From contig NC_089443.1 in assembly GCF_026210795.1 (NCBI RefSeq), positions 4,216,001 through 4,280,000 on the forward strand: a DNA stretch of 64,000 bases. The letters run 5' to 3'. Position 1 is the stretch's first letter; each line of letters opens with the position of its first letter. The notes beneath the pieces were generated by a model. The model made no database searches and had not been told where the DNA came from. It saw only the letters and a list, made by a program, of their open reading frames with translations. A program made the position numbers and the translations under genes. Origin of the DNA: Rhizophagus irregularis. Taxonomy: Eukaryota > Glomeromycota > Glomeromycetes > Glomerales > Glomeraceae. Positions 10,986 to 20,714 of the stretch are shown here, in pieces.

Positions 10986-12255
10986 ATTTAAATAGTGATA
11001 TCAAAAATAATGAAACATCATTGAAACCGGTGAAGTCCGTCACGGTATTATGATATTAATTAACTAAGTGACAACAGTTTAAATGTATGGTTTTTGTTTA
11101 ATAAATTTTATAAATTTTAATAGCGAAAAAAACAAAAATATTATCAGTGATACAAAAAAATTGAGATTGTCAGTGTTACAAGTAAAAAAGGGATATCAAA
11201 AAAGGAAAAGCAGGGTAATTAGTGAGGTGATGTTAGCGGGGACCCGGTCATATTACGCCATGACAAATTACTGATACCAAATTACCGAGGTTATTTAGAT
11301 AGGTATTGGAGCGTAGTGAAAGACTTTCTTAATGATTAGTGATCCAGAACTGGGTCTGGTCAAATTATTGACAGTCGAATTACTGATACCGACAGTCAAA
11401 TAATCGACATTCAAATTACCGACATCAAATAATATTATTACTGTAAAAATTTTTTTCTTTATAGTAATCCTAATCCCCTAATCCCCATACTCTAATCCTA
11501 ACCCTAATTAACCCAAAATCTCTCAAATTATTTTATAAAATTTAAAAATTTTTTCTTTTCGAAGTATTACTCAACCCTCTTCTACTTTTCCTTGTTAACG
11601 CTATTCGTATAGCTAATGTATCTTCGTCTTTAAAGTAATGCGTAGAAAGCTCTTTGCCCTTTAATATTTCGCGTAGAATCACTTATGGTGCATATACTGT
11701 ATTTTATAAAATCTCCGTTTCTGATAATTTCTTATCGTATTTATATGCCGTATCGGAAATGATATGTTATACCATCTATATTCAACTGATCGTTACTTAA
11801 ATATATCACCGCTTTGACTGATTTGTATTTGAATTGTTTTTTAGCCAATATATCTAACTAAACCTAAGCTTTTCAAAACGTTTATAATTTTTTCATCCTT
11901 CTGCCTATCTGGAAAACCGTAAAATAAGATGCTCATCGCTTTCACCCTTTAGATTTGGATCGATGCTGTGGCGCTAACATAGTTGACGTAGCTACGGTAA
12001 GTGCCTTTTTTTCCGATTTTTATTTTTAACCTGATTTTTTTTCATAATTATTTTTTACTAATTTTTTCTTCATTCTTTAACCTTTTAGGTTGGATTAAGG
12101 CCAGTACTGTGATATTTAGTGATGGGACTTAAAAATTATTTTGAATCTTTTTTAATTAATAAGTACTTATTAAGTTAATAATTGAATTATTAATTCTAAA
12201 AATCCTGATTGGTCAATTTTAAGAAGATCGCATGACCTCTTTTTTTTAACGCACA
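10986..12255. other. Noncoding remainder of proximal arm
   Basis: Contains short repeated phrases of the form AAATTACTGATACC and CAAATTACCGACATC (11260-11430) and no supported gene. It is shared with the other arm (52010-53330). Confidence 0.4.
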
Positions 12256-12302
12256 AAGTTGACAAAAAAATTTATTGTTTAAATTTTATTTTTTTACAAA
12301 TT

Positions 12303-12590
12303 ACAATATGAAGTCAATTCCCTTAACTATTGCCGTTTCAATTAATTGTGGGTTAAAGATTTCAAGTAAAGTGGGAGGCTCTGAATTATTATTGGATTCA
12401 AAAATATTAATATCATCAATTATTCTCACTGATATTTCACCTAAATCATTCATAAGTGATAAGTTCATCCACATCCATATTATCTTCGTCTGATACATCA
12501 TCATCATTAATATCATCATTTAATTCATTATAAATATTCAAAGAGCCTTTGGTTTTTTTAGACTTATTGATAAAAGATTTTTCTTTCATA
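12303..12590 (-). pseudogene. C-terminal scrap of an unidentified protein, probably transposase
   Basis: On the minus strand an acidic stretch (DDINDDDVSDEDNMDVDEL) breaks and continues in a second frame as LGEISVRIIDDINIFES, then TLLEIFNPQLIETAIVKG and stop. An acidic linker followed by a short terminal helix resembles the tail of hAT-like transposases, but this is a guess. It abuts the inner end of the proximal arm. Confidence 0.25.
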
Positions 12591-12870
12591 TACCATGTTA
12601 TTCGTGTCATTTGGCGGGTCTTATTGATGATAAGCGGTTACGGCGATCTGTATGTACAGTATATTACCCATAAGTGACCACACCCTTTCCGAAGTTGCTG
12701 AGTTTGGTGGGATTGAGAAAAGTCTACATGCAAATTCTGCCAAATTTGGTGCTTGAAGTAGGACAGTTCGCCAATATTTTAGTGGAGTTTTTGTAAGTTT
12801 TGAATTATTTAAAGATTCTGCCTGAAAAGGACCTAACTATTCTTTCCTGTTTTTAATCTCATCATGGTGC

Positions 12871-13604
12871 AGTTATGATGGGCAATAATAACGAATTTGA
12901 TTTACATAATTATAATCCTCCTGTTTTTCACCCTTCTTCCCCTACAGATCTACTTAATTTCGCTCATTGGAATGTTCGGGTCTTAATAATTCAGTCAAAC
13001 AACAATCTTTACTTAACTATTACCTGTTCAATCATCTCTCTCTTTTAGCTATTACCTAATCGAAACTTTCTGCTCCTGCTGCTAAACATTTATACAAATC
13101 CGAAAAATCCACTTACCATTTCTCCTCCTGGTGGTCCGCACCCCTACTTCGCATGTTTCTGCAGGTGTCAGTCTTATTGTGGACAATTCTTTAGCCCGCT
13201 ATGTCCAAAACGTCGACCCATGGAACTGTCGCAATCTCTATCGATTTGTACAATACCTCACTTAAATGGAGGATAATTGTCACCTACCGCCATACTCTCT
13301 TGAAAATAAGACGAATTTCTTAATACTCAAACAGAACTTCTTAACCGACTTAACTGCCCGGAAAGACAAAATTGAAGTCGGTTTACTTGGTGACTTCAAC
13401 GACCAATTTGGCACCATGGGATCCTCACATGTAATTAATCATCAATTATTGAGATTCCTTCACAATCAGGATTTCATTGATTGTTTCGCCAGTGACCCTC
13501 TTACCGACAAACCTTTACCCACACATTTTTATACTCATAATAATGTTCCCAAATCTTCCAGGATTGATTATATTTGGCTTTCTCGGCCTATAATCTACCA
13601 ATAA
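12871..13604 (+). pseudogene. LINE fragment: AP-endonuclease domain of a non-LTR retrotransposon
   Basis: Frames at 12871-13604 carry the endonuclease/exonuclease/phosphatase fold of LINE ORF2. LNFAHWNVR lies near 12955, followed in shifted frames by LAITETKLSAP-like and VSAGVSLIVDNSLARYVQNV-like text. The long open part 13266-13604 holds VGLLGDFNDQFG and SRIDYIWLSRP, two hallmark endonuclease motifs. No reverse transcriptase follows: similarity ends at about 13604, so this piece is cut at its 3' side, whereas LINE copies are usually cut at the 5' side. At least two frameshifts interrupt the N-terminal part. Not functional. Confidence 0.7.
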
Positions 13605-14523
13605 TATTAATAATAATTTTCTTATTTTCTTTATATTCAAAAATTTTAAAACATGATTTTTCATCAGTATAAAGAGTTATAACGAGAAATGTGATAAATA
13701 TTTTAACATTTCTATTAGTCCTAATAAAAAACCGAAAAAAAATTATATATATACTTTTATGTATCCGAATCTACTTTCATATTGAAAAACTTTATCCATT
13801 TATTCCTAGAATATATGATGAGTATATGACATTTATTATTAATACAGGCTTTATTACATAAAATGAGAAGTATTATATTATATTTATACAATACATGTTC
13901 AAAATAACAGTCAATACGAGTTTTTTTTTTCAAAAATAATTGAAGCTTAACGTGTGATTTTCCAGCAAAATAAAAAAAAATGGCGTAGCCTTTTATTCTT
14001 ACAATAAATTGCAGTTTATTTTAATATGAAAATTTCAATATGAAAAACATCTGACGTAATTTTAAAATGGTGAATAATTGAATTTGAAATAATTTATTAT
14101 AGGATAAATTATCTTTTTTTGTTTAATGTGTACAAAATTTTTCGATATTTTATTTGAACAAACAAACAATCAATTATTGATAATGGAGTATGGAATAATA
14201 AATACAATTTAGAATATATTATGTCTATATGACGAAAAAATTGTTCATCGAGACCTGGTAATCTTTTTTTTTAATATTAAGCAACATGACTGGAAATATC
14301 ATTAAATATGATTTATACTACCATTAGTTTTTATTTTAAAAAAATTCAAGAAGCCGGACTGATCAAACTCTAGGTTCATTTCTTAAAACTTAAAAGTGGA
14401 TTTCAATTTTTAAATTTATAAGATTATCTCAATAAAATATCAATAATAAATAAAATAAATAAATAATTTAATTATAATTTACAAATATTACAAATATTGT
14501 AAAGATGATATTCATCTTTATAA
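13605..14523. other. Gene-free 3' flank of the F-box gene
   Basis: Very AT-rich. No coding pattern or clear repeat seen. Confidence 0.4.
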
Positions 14524-16119
14524 TTAATCAATATTCTTTACAAATTCATAAGCCCTAATAGCTAAATATAATTCACAAAAATTTAGAACTTTAATATTAT
14601 ATAACATAAATTCATTCACTTCATCTTCTAAAGTAGACAAATCTATATTGTCAAAACTCTTAATAGCCAAATACTTGACTCTTTTTTCTTTCATAATAAA
14701 TTTCTTTATAGAAGGTAAAATATTACAATAATTATTTTGCATTATTGACAATCTATTAATAAAAATATTTTGAGAATTTTCTAAGAATCTTATAAAGTCA
14801 CTTTTTTTAAAAGAAAGAGATAAACTTAAATATTCTAGTTTAGAAGGGAGAATTTGTCCTAAATTTTGTAGTATAGTTGAAGTATATTCAATATCACAAT
14901 TAAAATAATAATTTTCTTTGATGTAAATTGAAAGATAATTAAGATTTTGGTTAATACTTTTAATTAAATTTGATGCTAGATTATTAATTTGGTCTTTAAA
15001 TCCATGTAAACCAAGAAATTTGATATTATTACAATATTTAGTAATTAATCTTAATAATTGACGTCCTGATGATAAATCATAATCAAATCCAAATACAATG
15101 AAATTTTCCAAATAATCACCAGATTTTTGTAATAATAATTCTAATAAATTGATTTGTAATCTCTCTTCTATAAATAAAGACTTTAGTTTAAATGGTTTAG
15201 TTAAATTAATAATTTGTTGAATAAAGTTACTATTTAAAGAATAACAATAAGTGATATGAACAGATTCTAAAACATTTAATTGTTCAAATATTTTGTCTAA
15301 ATTGATTATACCATTAAAATTGACTTGATATAGTATGATCGTATTTAAAGTATTTGAACAATTATATTCTTTTGATAAAAATAATGATTGATAATAAGGG
15401 AAACTATTATTATCCAATAAAATTTTCTTAAGATTTTGATGTAAATAAATTACTTGTAATATTTGACTTTTAATTAATGCATATCCATATAAGATATTAG
15501 GTGAGCTACTACCAAAATAAAGGTTTAAATTTTTAATATTGTGAATAAAATTTGAATTTTGTAAAATTAATATAATAATATCATCATAATAGGGTTCATA
15601 ACTGGAAATAGTGAAGATATCAATGTTAAGAGTATTTAAATTTACTTCGTTTTCAATGAATGTTTTAAATAATGATTTATAAATTAATCTTTTAAAATTA
15701 GTTGTGGAAAGTATATCTAAATTTTGTAAAAAATATCTATTTCCTGGTTTTAAAGTCCTGACAGAATCTTCAAACCACTTCCCAACAAAAGTAATAACCT
15801 TCAACAAATTTATATCTTTTATAAAACTAGGATAATTAAAAAGTGTATTTAAATAAAATAAATTATCGTTAATTTTATATATGTTTAAATTTGTTTTAAA
15901 ATCATTATCACTTAAATTTTGTAAGTAAATTTCAATAAATCTATAATTTTTTGTAGGATTTGAAAATGGATTTTCCCATAATAATGGAATCGTTAAACGA
16001 CACCATAATCTGCTAACTAAAATGCATGAATGTAAAGTTAAAAAATCATTTTGGAAATATTTTATAATTCCATATGTTAATTCAGGTAAATCTCCTGAAA
16101 ATATTTTTGAACATGACAT
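14524..16119 (-). CDS. F-box/LRR-like protein, 531 residues
   Basis: A single uninterrupted frame. The first 50 residues (SGDLPELTYGIIKYFQNDFL, then LHSCILVSRLWCRLTIPLLW) are an F-box of the type expanded in Rhizophagus; the final LWENPF is typical. The rest is a long run of irregular leucine-rich segments such as LKSLFIEERLQINLLELLLQ. F-box proteins bring substrates to the SCF ubiquitin ligase through Skp1; the repeats would bind the substrate, which is unknown. The start follows an AT-rich leader and matches paralogues. The pseudogene at 49119-50727 is a close relative. It is AT-rich like its surroundings and shows no intron. Confidence 0.85.
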   Translation of the reverse strand: MSCSKIFSGDLPELTYGIIKYFQNDFLTLHSCILVSRLWCRLTIPLLWENPFSNPTKNYRFIEIYLQNLSDNDFKTNLNIYKINDNLFYLNTLFNYPSFIKDINLLKVITFVGKWFEDSVRTLKPGNRYFLQNLDILSTTNFKRLIYKSLFKTFIENEVNLNTLNIDIFTISSYEPYYDDIIILILQNSNFIHNIKNLNLYFGSSSPNILYGYALIKSQILQVIYLHQNLKKILLDNNSFPYYQSLFLSKEYNCSNTLNTIILYQVNFNGIINLDKIFEQLNVLESVHITYCYSLNSNFIQQIINLTKPFKLKSLFIEERLQINLLELLLQKSGDYLENFIVFGFDYDLSSGRQLLRLITKYCNNIKFLGLHGFKDQINNLASNLIKSINQNLNYLSIYIKENYYFNCDIEYTSTILQNLGQILPSKLEYLSLSLSFKKSDFIRFLENSQNIFINRLSIMQNNYCNILPSIKKFIMKEKRVKYLAIKSFDNIDLSTLEDEVNEFMLYNIKVLNFCELYLAIRAYEFVKNID

Positions 16120-16290
16120 TGTAAAGTGTTAAACGAAGAAAGAAAAAAAAGGGGTATTTTGTGTATCATATTTTATCCCGATTTATATTAATTTTCGGAA
16201 TGATTTCCGTGTGTAATGTCACTAACGTTGTTAATAATCATTTTGTAGATCACTTAGCACAGTCAAAAATCTGTTGTGGCTTAGCAGCAA

Positions 16291-16862
16291 TCACAAGTTA
16301 GTGCCCACCCACCTGATTGAAATCTGATTGGCTAAAAAAAAATTTATATAAAAAATAATGTGACGTCCGAAAAAAATTAAAGAAAAAATTTGCGAAGTTT
16401 TCTGGAGTGACATCATCATCCCAGGAGGAGAAGGATGCATTGGATAAGGAGGATCGGTGGTCTCGGAGCCCGTCGGAGGAGGAAGAGGGATCGGATGTGG
16501 GATAAGTGAAGAAGAATCAGTATCCATGATGCTGGCATCTTGTGCAAGCTCATGCGGGGCAGGTTCGTCAAGATCTAGAAGTCAGGAGATAGATAAAATT
16601 TCAGTTTTGAGGTCCTCAAAGAGGGAAGTATAATGTTCCATTGTAAATAAAACTTCGTCCATTTTATTGAACGCTGTGTTATCAAAAGAGACCCGCTGGA
16701 AGCTGATCTAGATCGAGAAGATGACGAATTCGAGGAGGAGGACTTAAGAATTCCACGTTTATGTTTTTGGGGTTGCGAAGGAGCAGAGCGACCCCTAGGA
16801 GGTTTATGTGTATCGACTATTGACGGTTGTAACCCGCCGATCATGACCGCGATCGATACCAA
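16291..16862 (-). pseudogene. Ser/Pro-rich low-complexity coding remnant, possibly mobile-element derived
   Basis: Two minus-strand frames, one with KPPRGRSAPSQPQKHKRG followed by a Ser/Arg-rich tract and the other with LIPHPIPLPPPTGSETTDPP, lie close together. They are clearly richer in G+C than the genes on either side. This looks like the disordered N-terminal part of an element protein or a rapidly evolving gene. It is broken and has no recognisable domain, so family and role are left open. Confidence 0.3.
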
Positions 16863-17059
16863 CCGTTTTGGCCGACTAAAGTTGCTTACCGAAAATAAAA
16901 AAGGTCATTGCCGAAATGGTAAAAATAATTTCTACAATTTCGACATGACGAAATTCACTAATTGCGACAAGCAACTTTAGTCATATCTAAGTGAGATATA
17001 TCATTATCTTTAAATGTGAATCTGCGGTTTCTTGTGTGAAAAACGGGTCAGTATCATCA

Positions 17060-17846
17060 TATTTTCCGTCGTAAATATCAGCTAATATTTTCATCGACGT
17101 TCCAATATGTCCGATATGCCCATTTTGTCGTACTTTCTAGTGACCCATCGTCTGGAAATTCATCACGAATTTTTAAACTTGTAATTTTGGAAAAATAACA
17201 TCTTGTAACTTTTCAAAATCAACAAGGCATTCTTCAAGATTAAATGATAATTTACGTTCTTGTAAATTCGAGAAATTGACAATAAAAGACAATGGAATAT
17301 AATGCATTCCACCACATATACCTAAGTTTTGACATTAATAAATAAATTATATCTGTCATACTACAGTCATGATATAACATCATATCGAAGTGTTTCAAAT
17401 TTCTCTGAACAGAAATTAGATCGGCCATTCCATTCGAAATAATTTTTTTAAATTCAATAGTAAATGATTGTATATTATAACATGTTCGAGATAGCTGATA
17501 AAATATTTTGATGGAAATAACTGAACCACAGCGTAATTCTGCGAGATTTTTTAAACAATCTTTTACGCCACTATTTGTGTATAATTTTAAGATTTTCAGG
17601 TAAAATATTTTGTAAAGAAGCCTCTCAATTTGTAATAAAATCGATCAACTGATAGAACTTTGCAAAATGATGCATAATTGAAAAGCGGGAGGTTTTAAGG
17701 TTGGTGTTAAAATAGTAATTCCATTTTTAGTTAAAATTTCTTCTGATTCGTCTGGAAGGCAAGCAATTAAAGTACTAATCACTAATGTTCGAAGTAGTAT
17801 AATTACAAGAATTTCCCCACAAAATTCTCACTGAAACTTCAGTGAA
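17060..17846 (-). pseudogene. F-box protein pseudogene, 5' truncated
   Basis: Minus-strand text matches the F-box gene at 19260 in scattered frames: VSVRILWGN and NYTTSN, then LIACLPDESEEIL, and ECLVDFEKLQ with FPKLQV further on. These align with SVSIFWRDIYNYSTSNF, LIACLPNESKEIL, ECFVNFEKLQ and FPQLKV of the intact gene. Several frameshifts and stops interrupt it. Similarity stops near 17846 inside the F-box, just where a poly(A)-tailed sequence begins, so an insertion may have removed the start. It is inverted relative to its live relative. Confidence 0.65.
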
Positions 17847-17849
17847 ACT

Positions 17850-18144
17850 TCACTAGTTTGTTGTAGTAGTCAAAGGTGTTGTGGCGGTTTTATATAACAT
17901 TACTGAAGTCCATACGAATAGTAGTAGTTATACGGATAGTTTAGTGAACCTATTTGGGTGTGCAGGATGGTAGATAGTTCTTTTGAGCATAAAATCTTAA
18001 GTCCCTAATAATATTATAGTATAGTTCGATCGTGTTTTTTACTAAATATTATATAATGTAGATCTTTTCTTTTTTTGTAATTTTTCTTATTTCCTAATAA
18101 AGTAATAAATTGACTTCATAAAAAAAAAAAAAAAAAAAAAAAAA
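17850..18144 (+). mobile_element. Poly(A)-tailed retroposed sequence (LINE/SINE 3' end or retrocopy)
   Basis: An uninterrupted A-run at about 18120-18144 follows TTCCTAATAAAGTAATAAAT, which holds a canonical AATAAA polyadenylation signal 20-30 bp upstream. A templated poly(A) tail in genomic DNA marks reverse transcription and insertion. No coding sequence remains. Its left limit is inferred from where the F-box pseudogene stops; no target-site duplication was identified. Confidence 0.5.
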
Positions 18145-18623
18145 GTTTTCTTGTCGACGTAATCTTTTCGAGATACTAGCTCTTTATCAAATATGTGAAA
18201 GCTTTTTAATGTAGTAAATGAAAATCAAATTTAAAATTTTTCGTAACATTGAAATAAATTTTTGCAACTACTACAGAAATAATTTTTGTTTCAATAATTT
18301 AGGAAAGTCTGGAGCGAATGTTTTTTTTGAATAACAATCCTAAAATTAATTAATATAATAAATCTTGTGGAATAGAAACGGTAAATTTTTATTTTTTAGA
18401 ATTGTGAAATTAATGACATTTTTAAAAACTGAGTTTTGTAAATTTCATCCACAAAAAATTTTATCTGTGATCTCCGTAAAAACTCCGTGAATATGATACA
18501 TTGAAGCCATTTCGCTGAAGGAATTCATCGTACTCATCAATTTTCCGAAACATTTTTTATTTTCTTTATATCAACTTGTTAATGATTTTAAAGGAATTAT
18601 GTTAATCAAAACATTTTTGGCAA

Positions 18624-18760
18624 AATGTTCTTCGACGAAATGGACGATCCGAGGAAAAGGATTCGGCGAAATGTCTTTTCGACGAAACGCCCATTCGACA
18701 AAATATCCCTTCGGCGAAATTTCTATTCGGCGAAATGGCCTCGGAGAAATGGATGGATTT
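18624..18760. repeat. Cluster of TTCGGCGAAATG-type repeats
   Basis: Seven or more variants of the near-palindrome TTCGGCGAAATG (also TTCGACGAAATG) occur in direct succession at irregular spacing. The frame over this stretch (18625-18813) is a by-product of the repeat and not a gene. The same motif forms the termini of the element at 55210-55352, so this is probably a rearranged member of that family. Confidence 0.6.
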
Positions 18761-19259
18761 TTATAGGGTCACATGACAATAATTATTTTCACGCTAGTTT
18801 TACAATAGTATAACAGACAATAAGGAAGAAAGAAGGAAATTGATCATGACAACTCTTTCATGATTACGAAACACTGCAAATATTGCGAATTTTAAATATG
18901 ACACATTATATTACATTGATAGTACGTCATCTATTTTAACTTTATTCACCCTTAACGTTAATAATTAAAATCTAGAGAAAAATAATGCTTACCTACAGTA
19001 ATCGGATTACACTGCATCAAAGATTTGATTGGCTGACTGCCGATGATTTTTTGAAATTTCTTCATCGATTAATAGCAATTTGACGTTTGACATTCCGTAA
19101 ACAAATGATCGTGCATTCGTGCTTATTAATCCATCACATGATAATTATGAAATTGTGACCGCATGACCTTTATGTTTGTAACACAACCAACAGCAAACTT
19201 AAAAACGACATTTCGTTTTAAAAAAAAAAAACCTTTTTTTTTCGCTATATTTAAAAACA
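18761..19259. other. 5' flank of F-box gene
   Basis: No gene. AT-rich leader; the TATATTTAAAAA region at 19245-19256 is directly upstream of the start codon. Confidence 0.35.
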
Positions 19260-20714
19260 ATGTCTCAACTTCCCGTTGATTGTTTAAATGAGATTTTTGA
19301 ATATTTGGAAGATGACAGATTTACTTTATATTCATGCATATTAGTTAATCGACTTTGGTGTGGAACTTCAGTGAGTATTTTTTGGAGAGATATTTATAAT
19401 TATAGTACATCAAATTTTAGTACTTTAATTGCTTGCCTTCCAAACGAGTCAAAAGAAATTTTATATGAAAATAGAATTATTATTTCTCCTTCAACCTCAA
19501 AATTTCCGACTTTCAACTATGCAGCATTTTGTAAAATTTTATCTATTAACCGAGTTTATTACAAAATTAGAGGGCTTCTTAGAAATCAACAAACTATTTC
19601 ATCACAAAATCTTAATAATTATATACATATAATGGTACGTGAAATATTCAAAATGCTCATGAATCAGATCACTTCTTTGAAAAGTTTAGTTTTTTTCTTA
19701 TTTTCAGATGAGATATTTTGTTTATATCCTGGAGCAAAAGATTGTTTAAAAAATCTTACAGAATTAAGTTGTAGTTCAGATATTCCTACAGAATTATTTT
19801 ATCAACTATCTCAAACATGTTATAATATACAATCATTTACTATAGAATTTGAAAGAATTATTTCGAATTCCGGGATAGCAGATTTAATTTCTGTTCAAAG
19901 AAACCTGAAAAGTTTTGATATGACACTATGTTATGATCTAACAGTTGATAGTGTAACAAATATAATTCCTTCATTAATATCAAAACTTCCTAATACTTTA
20001 ATTAAATTAGATCTTTATGGAGGAGATAATTATTTTTCATTATCATTTATTGCCAATTTCTTAAATTTGCAAGAACTTAAATTATCATTTAGTAATGATG
20101 AATGTTTTGTTAATTTTGAAAAGTTACAATATGTTACTTTTCCTCAATTAAAAGTTTTAATAATTCGAGAAAAATATCCAAGAAATGAGTTATTAATAAA
20201 ATTCTTAGGAAACAATGGGAAAAATTTAAGAGAAATTTGTATAGGAGATTTTGATGGATGTAATGATAATTCATTAAATTTAGCTATTGCTAAGTGTTGT
20301 CCAAATCTTAAAAAACTTTCTACAGGTATTAAATGTAGTGAATTGGAAACATTACAAATAATATTTAATAGTTGCAAAATTTTAGAAAGTATTAAAATTT
20401 GGTGCGGAGGGGATTTTTTGAGCGAAAAAGAAGCGTTAGAAGCATTTGCAAAGTATTCACATAATATTAATGAATTAGTATTATATCATTTATTTGATGA
20501 ATGGCTTGAATTACTTCCGGAAGAATTAGAATCATTTTTTATAAATTGGACAGATAATAAATCACAAAAGTCATTTTCGTTGGTGGTTGTTAATTATGAT
20601 GCAAATAGTTTAGATACAAATCATGAAAATATTGAAATAATTAACAAATATATTAAATTAGGCGTTATTAAGAAATTTAAAGTTACGAATTTTGATGATG
20701 AAGAATATAATTAA
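19260..20714 (+). CDS. F-box/LRR-like protein, 484 residues
   Basis: A single uninterrupted frame. The N-terminus MSQLPVDCLNEIFEYLEDDR with LYSCILVNRLWCGTSVSIFW is a full F-box, expected to bind Skp1 in an SCF ubiquitin ligase. From about residue 110 follow leucine-rich segments (LKSFDMTLCYDLTVDSV, LINLD-like strands, LKKLSTGIKCSELETLQ). The C-terminus is acidic (DDEEYN). Paralogues in the window are the partial gene at 1-83 (nearly the same first 20 residues) and the pseudogene at 17060-17846. No intron is visible, and no stop or frameshift was found. The substrate is unknown. Confidence 0.87.
   Translation: MSQLPVDCLNEIFEYLEDDRFTLYSCILVNRLWCGTSVSIFWRDIYNYSTSNFSTLIACLPNESKEILYENRIIISPSTSKFPTFNYAAFCKILSINRVYYKIRGLLRNQQTISSQNLNNYIHIMVREIFKMLMNQITSLKSLVFFLFSDEIFCLYPGAKDCLKNLTELSCSSDIPTELFYQLSQTCYNIQSFTIEFERIISNSGIADLISVQRNLKSFDMTLCYDLTVDSVTNIIPSLISKLPNTLIKLDLYGGDNYFSLSFIANFLNLQELKLSFSNDECFVNFEKLQYVTFPQLKVLIIREKYPRNELLIKFLGNNGKNLREICIGDFDGCNDNSLNLAIAKCCPNLKKLSTGIKCSELETLQIIFNSCKILESIKIWCGGDFLSEKEALEAFAKYSHNINELVLYHLFDEWLELLPEELESFFINWTDNKSQKSFSLVVVNYDANSLDTNHENIEIINKYIKLGVIKKFKVTNFDDEEYN

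Larger units (their letters stand above)
7633..12256. repeat. Proximal arm of large inverted duplication
   Basis: This 4.6-kb segment reappears reverse-complemented at 52010-57989. The match starts inside exon 2 of the Ubl-ART gene (TATCTGGTT at 7633) and ends at TTAACGCACAA (12246-12256). Because this arm starts within an intact gene, it is likely the source copy. It holds the secreted-protein gene at 8843-9250, repeated palindromic motifs at 7970-8290, a terminal-inverted-repeat element at about 10393-10985, and noncoding AT-rich DNA. Sampled stretches match the other arm at about 97-99%. Confidence 0.9.

Noticed and set aside
18625-18813. 62-codon Arg-rich open frame
   Set aside because: It is produced by the TTCGGCGAAATG repeats; no coding signature beyond that.
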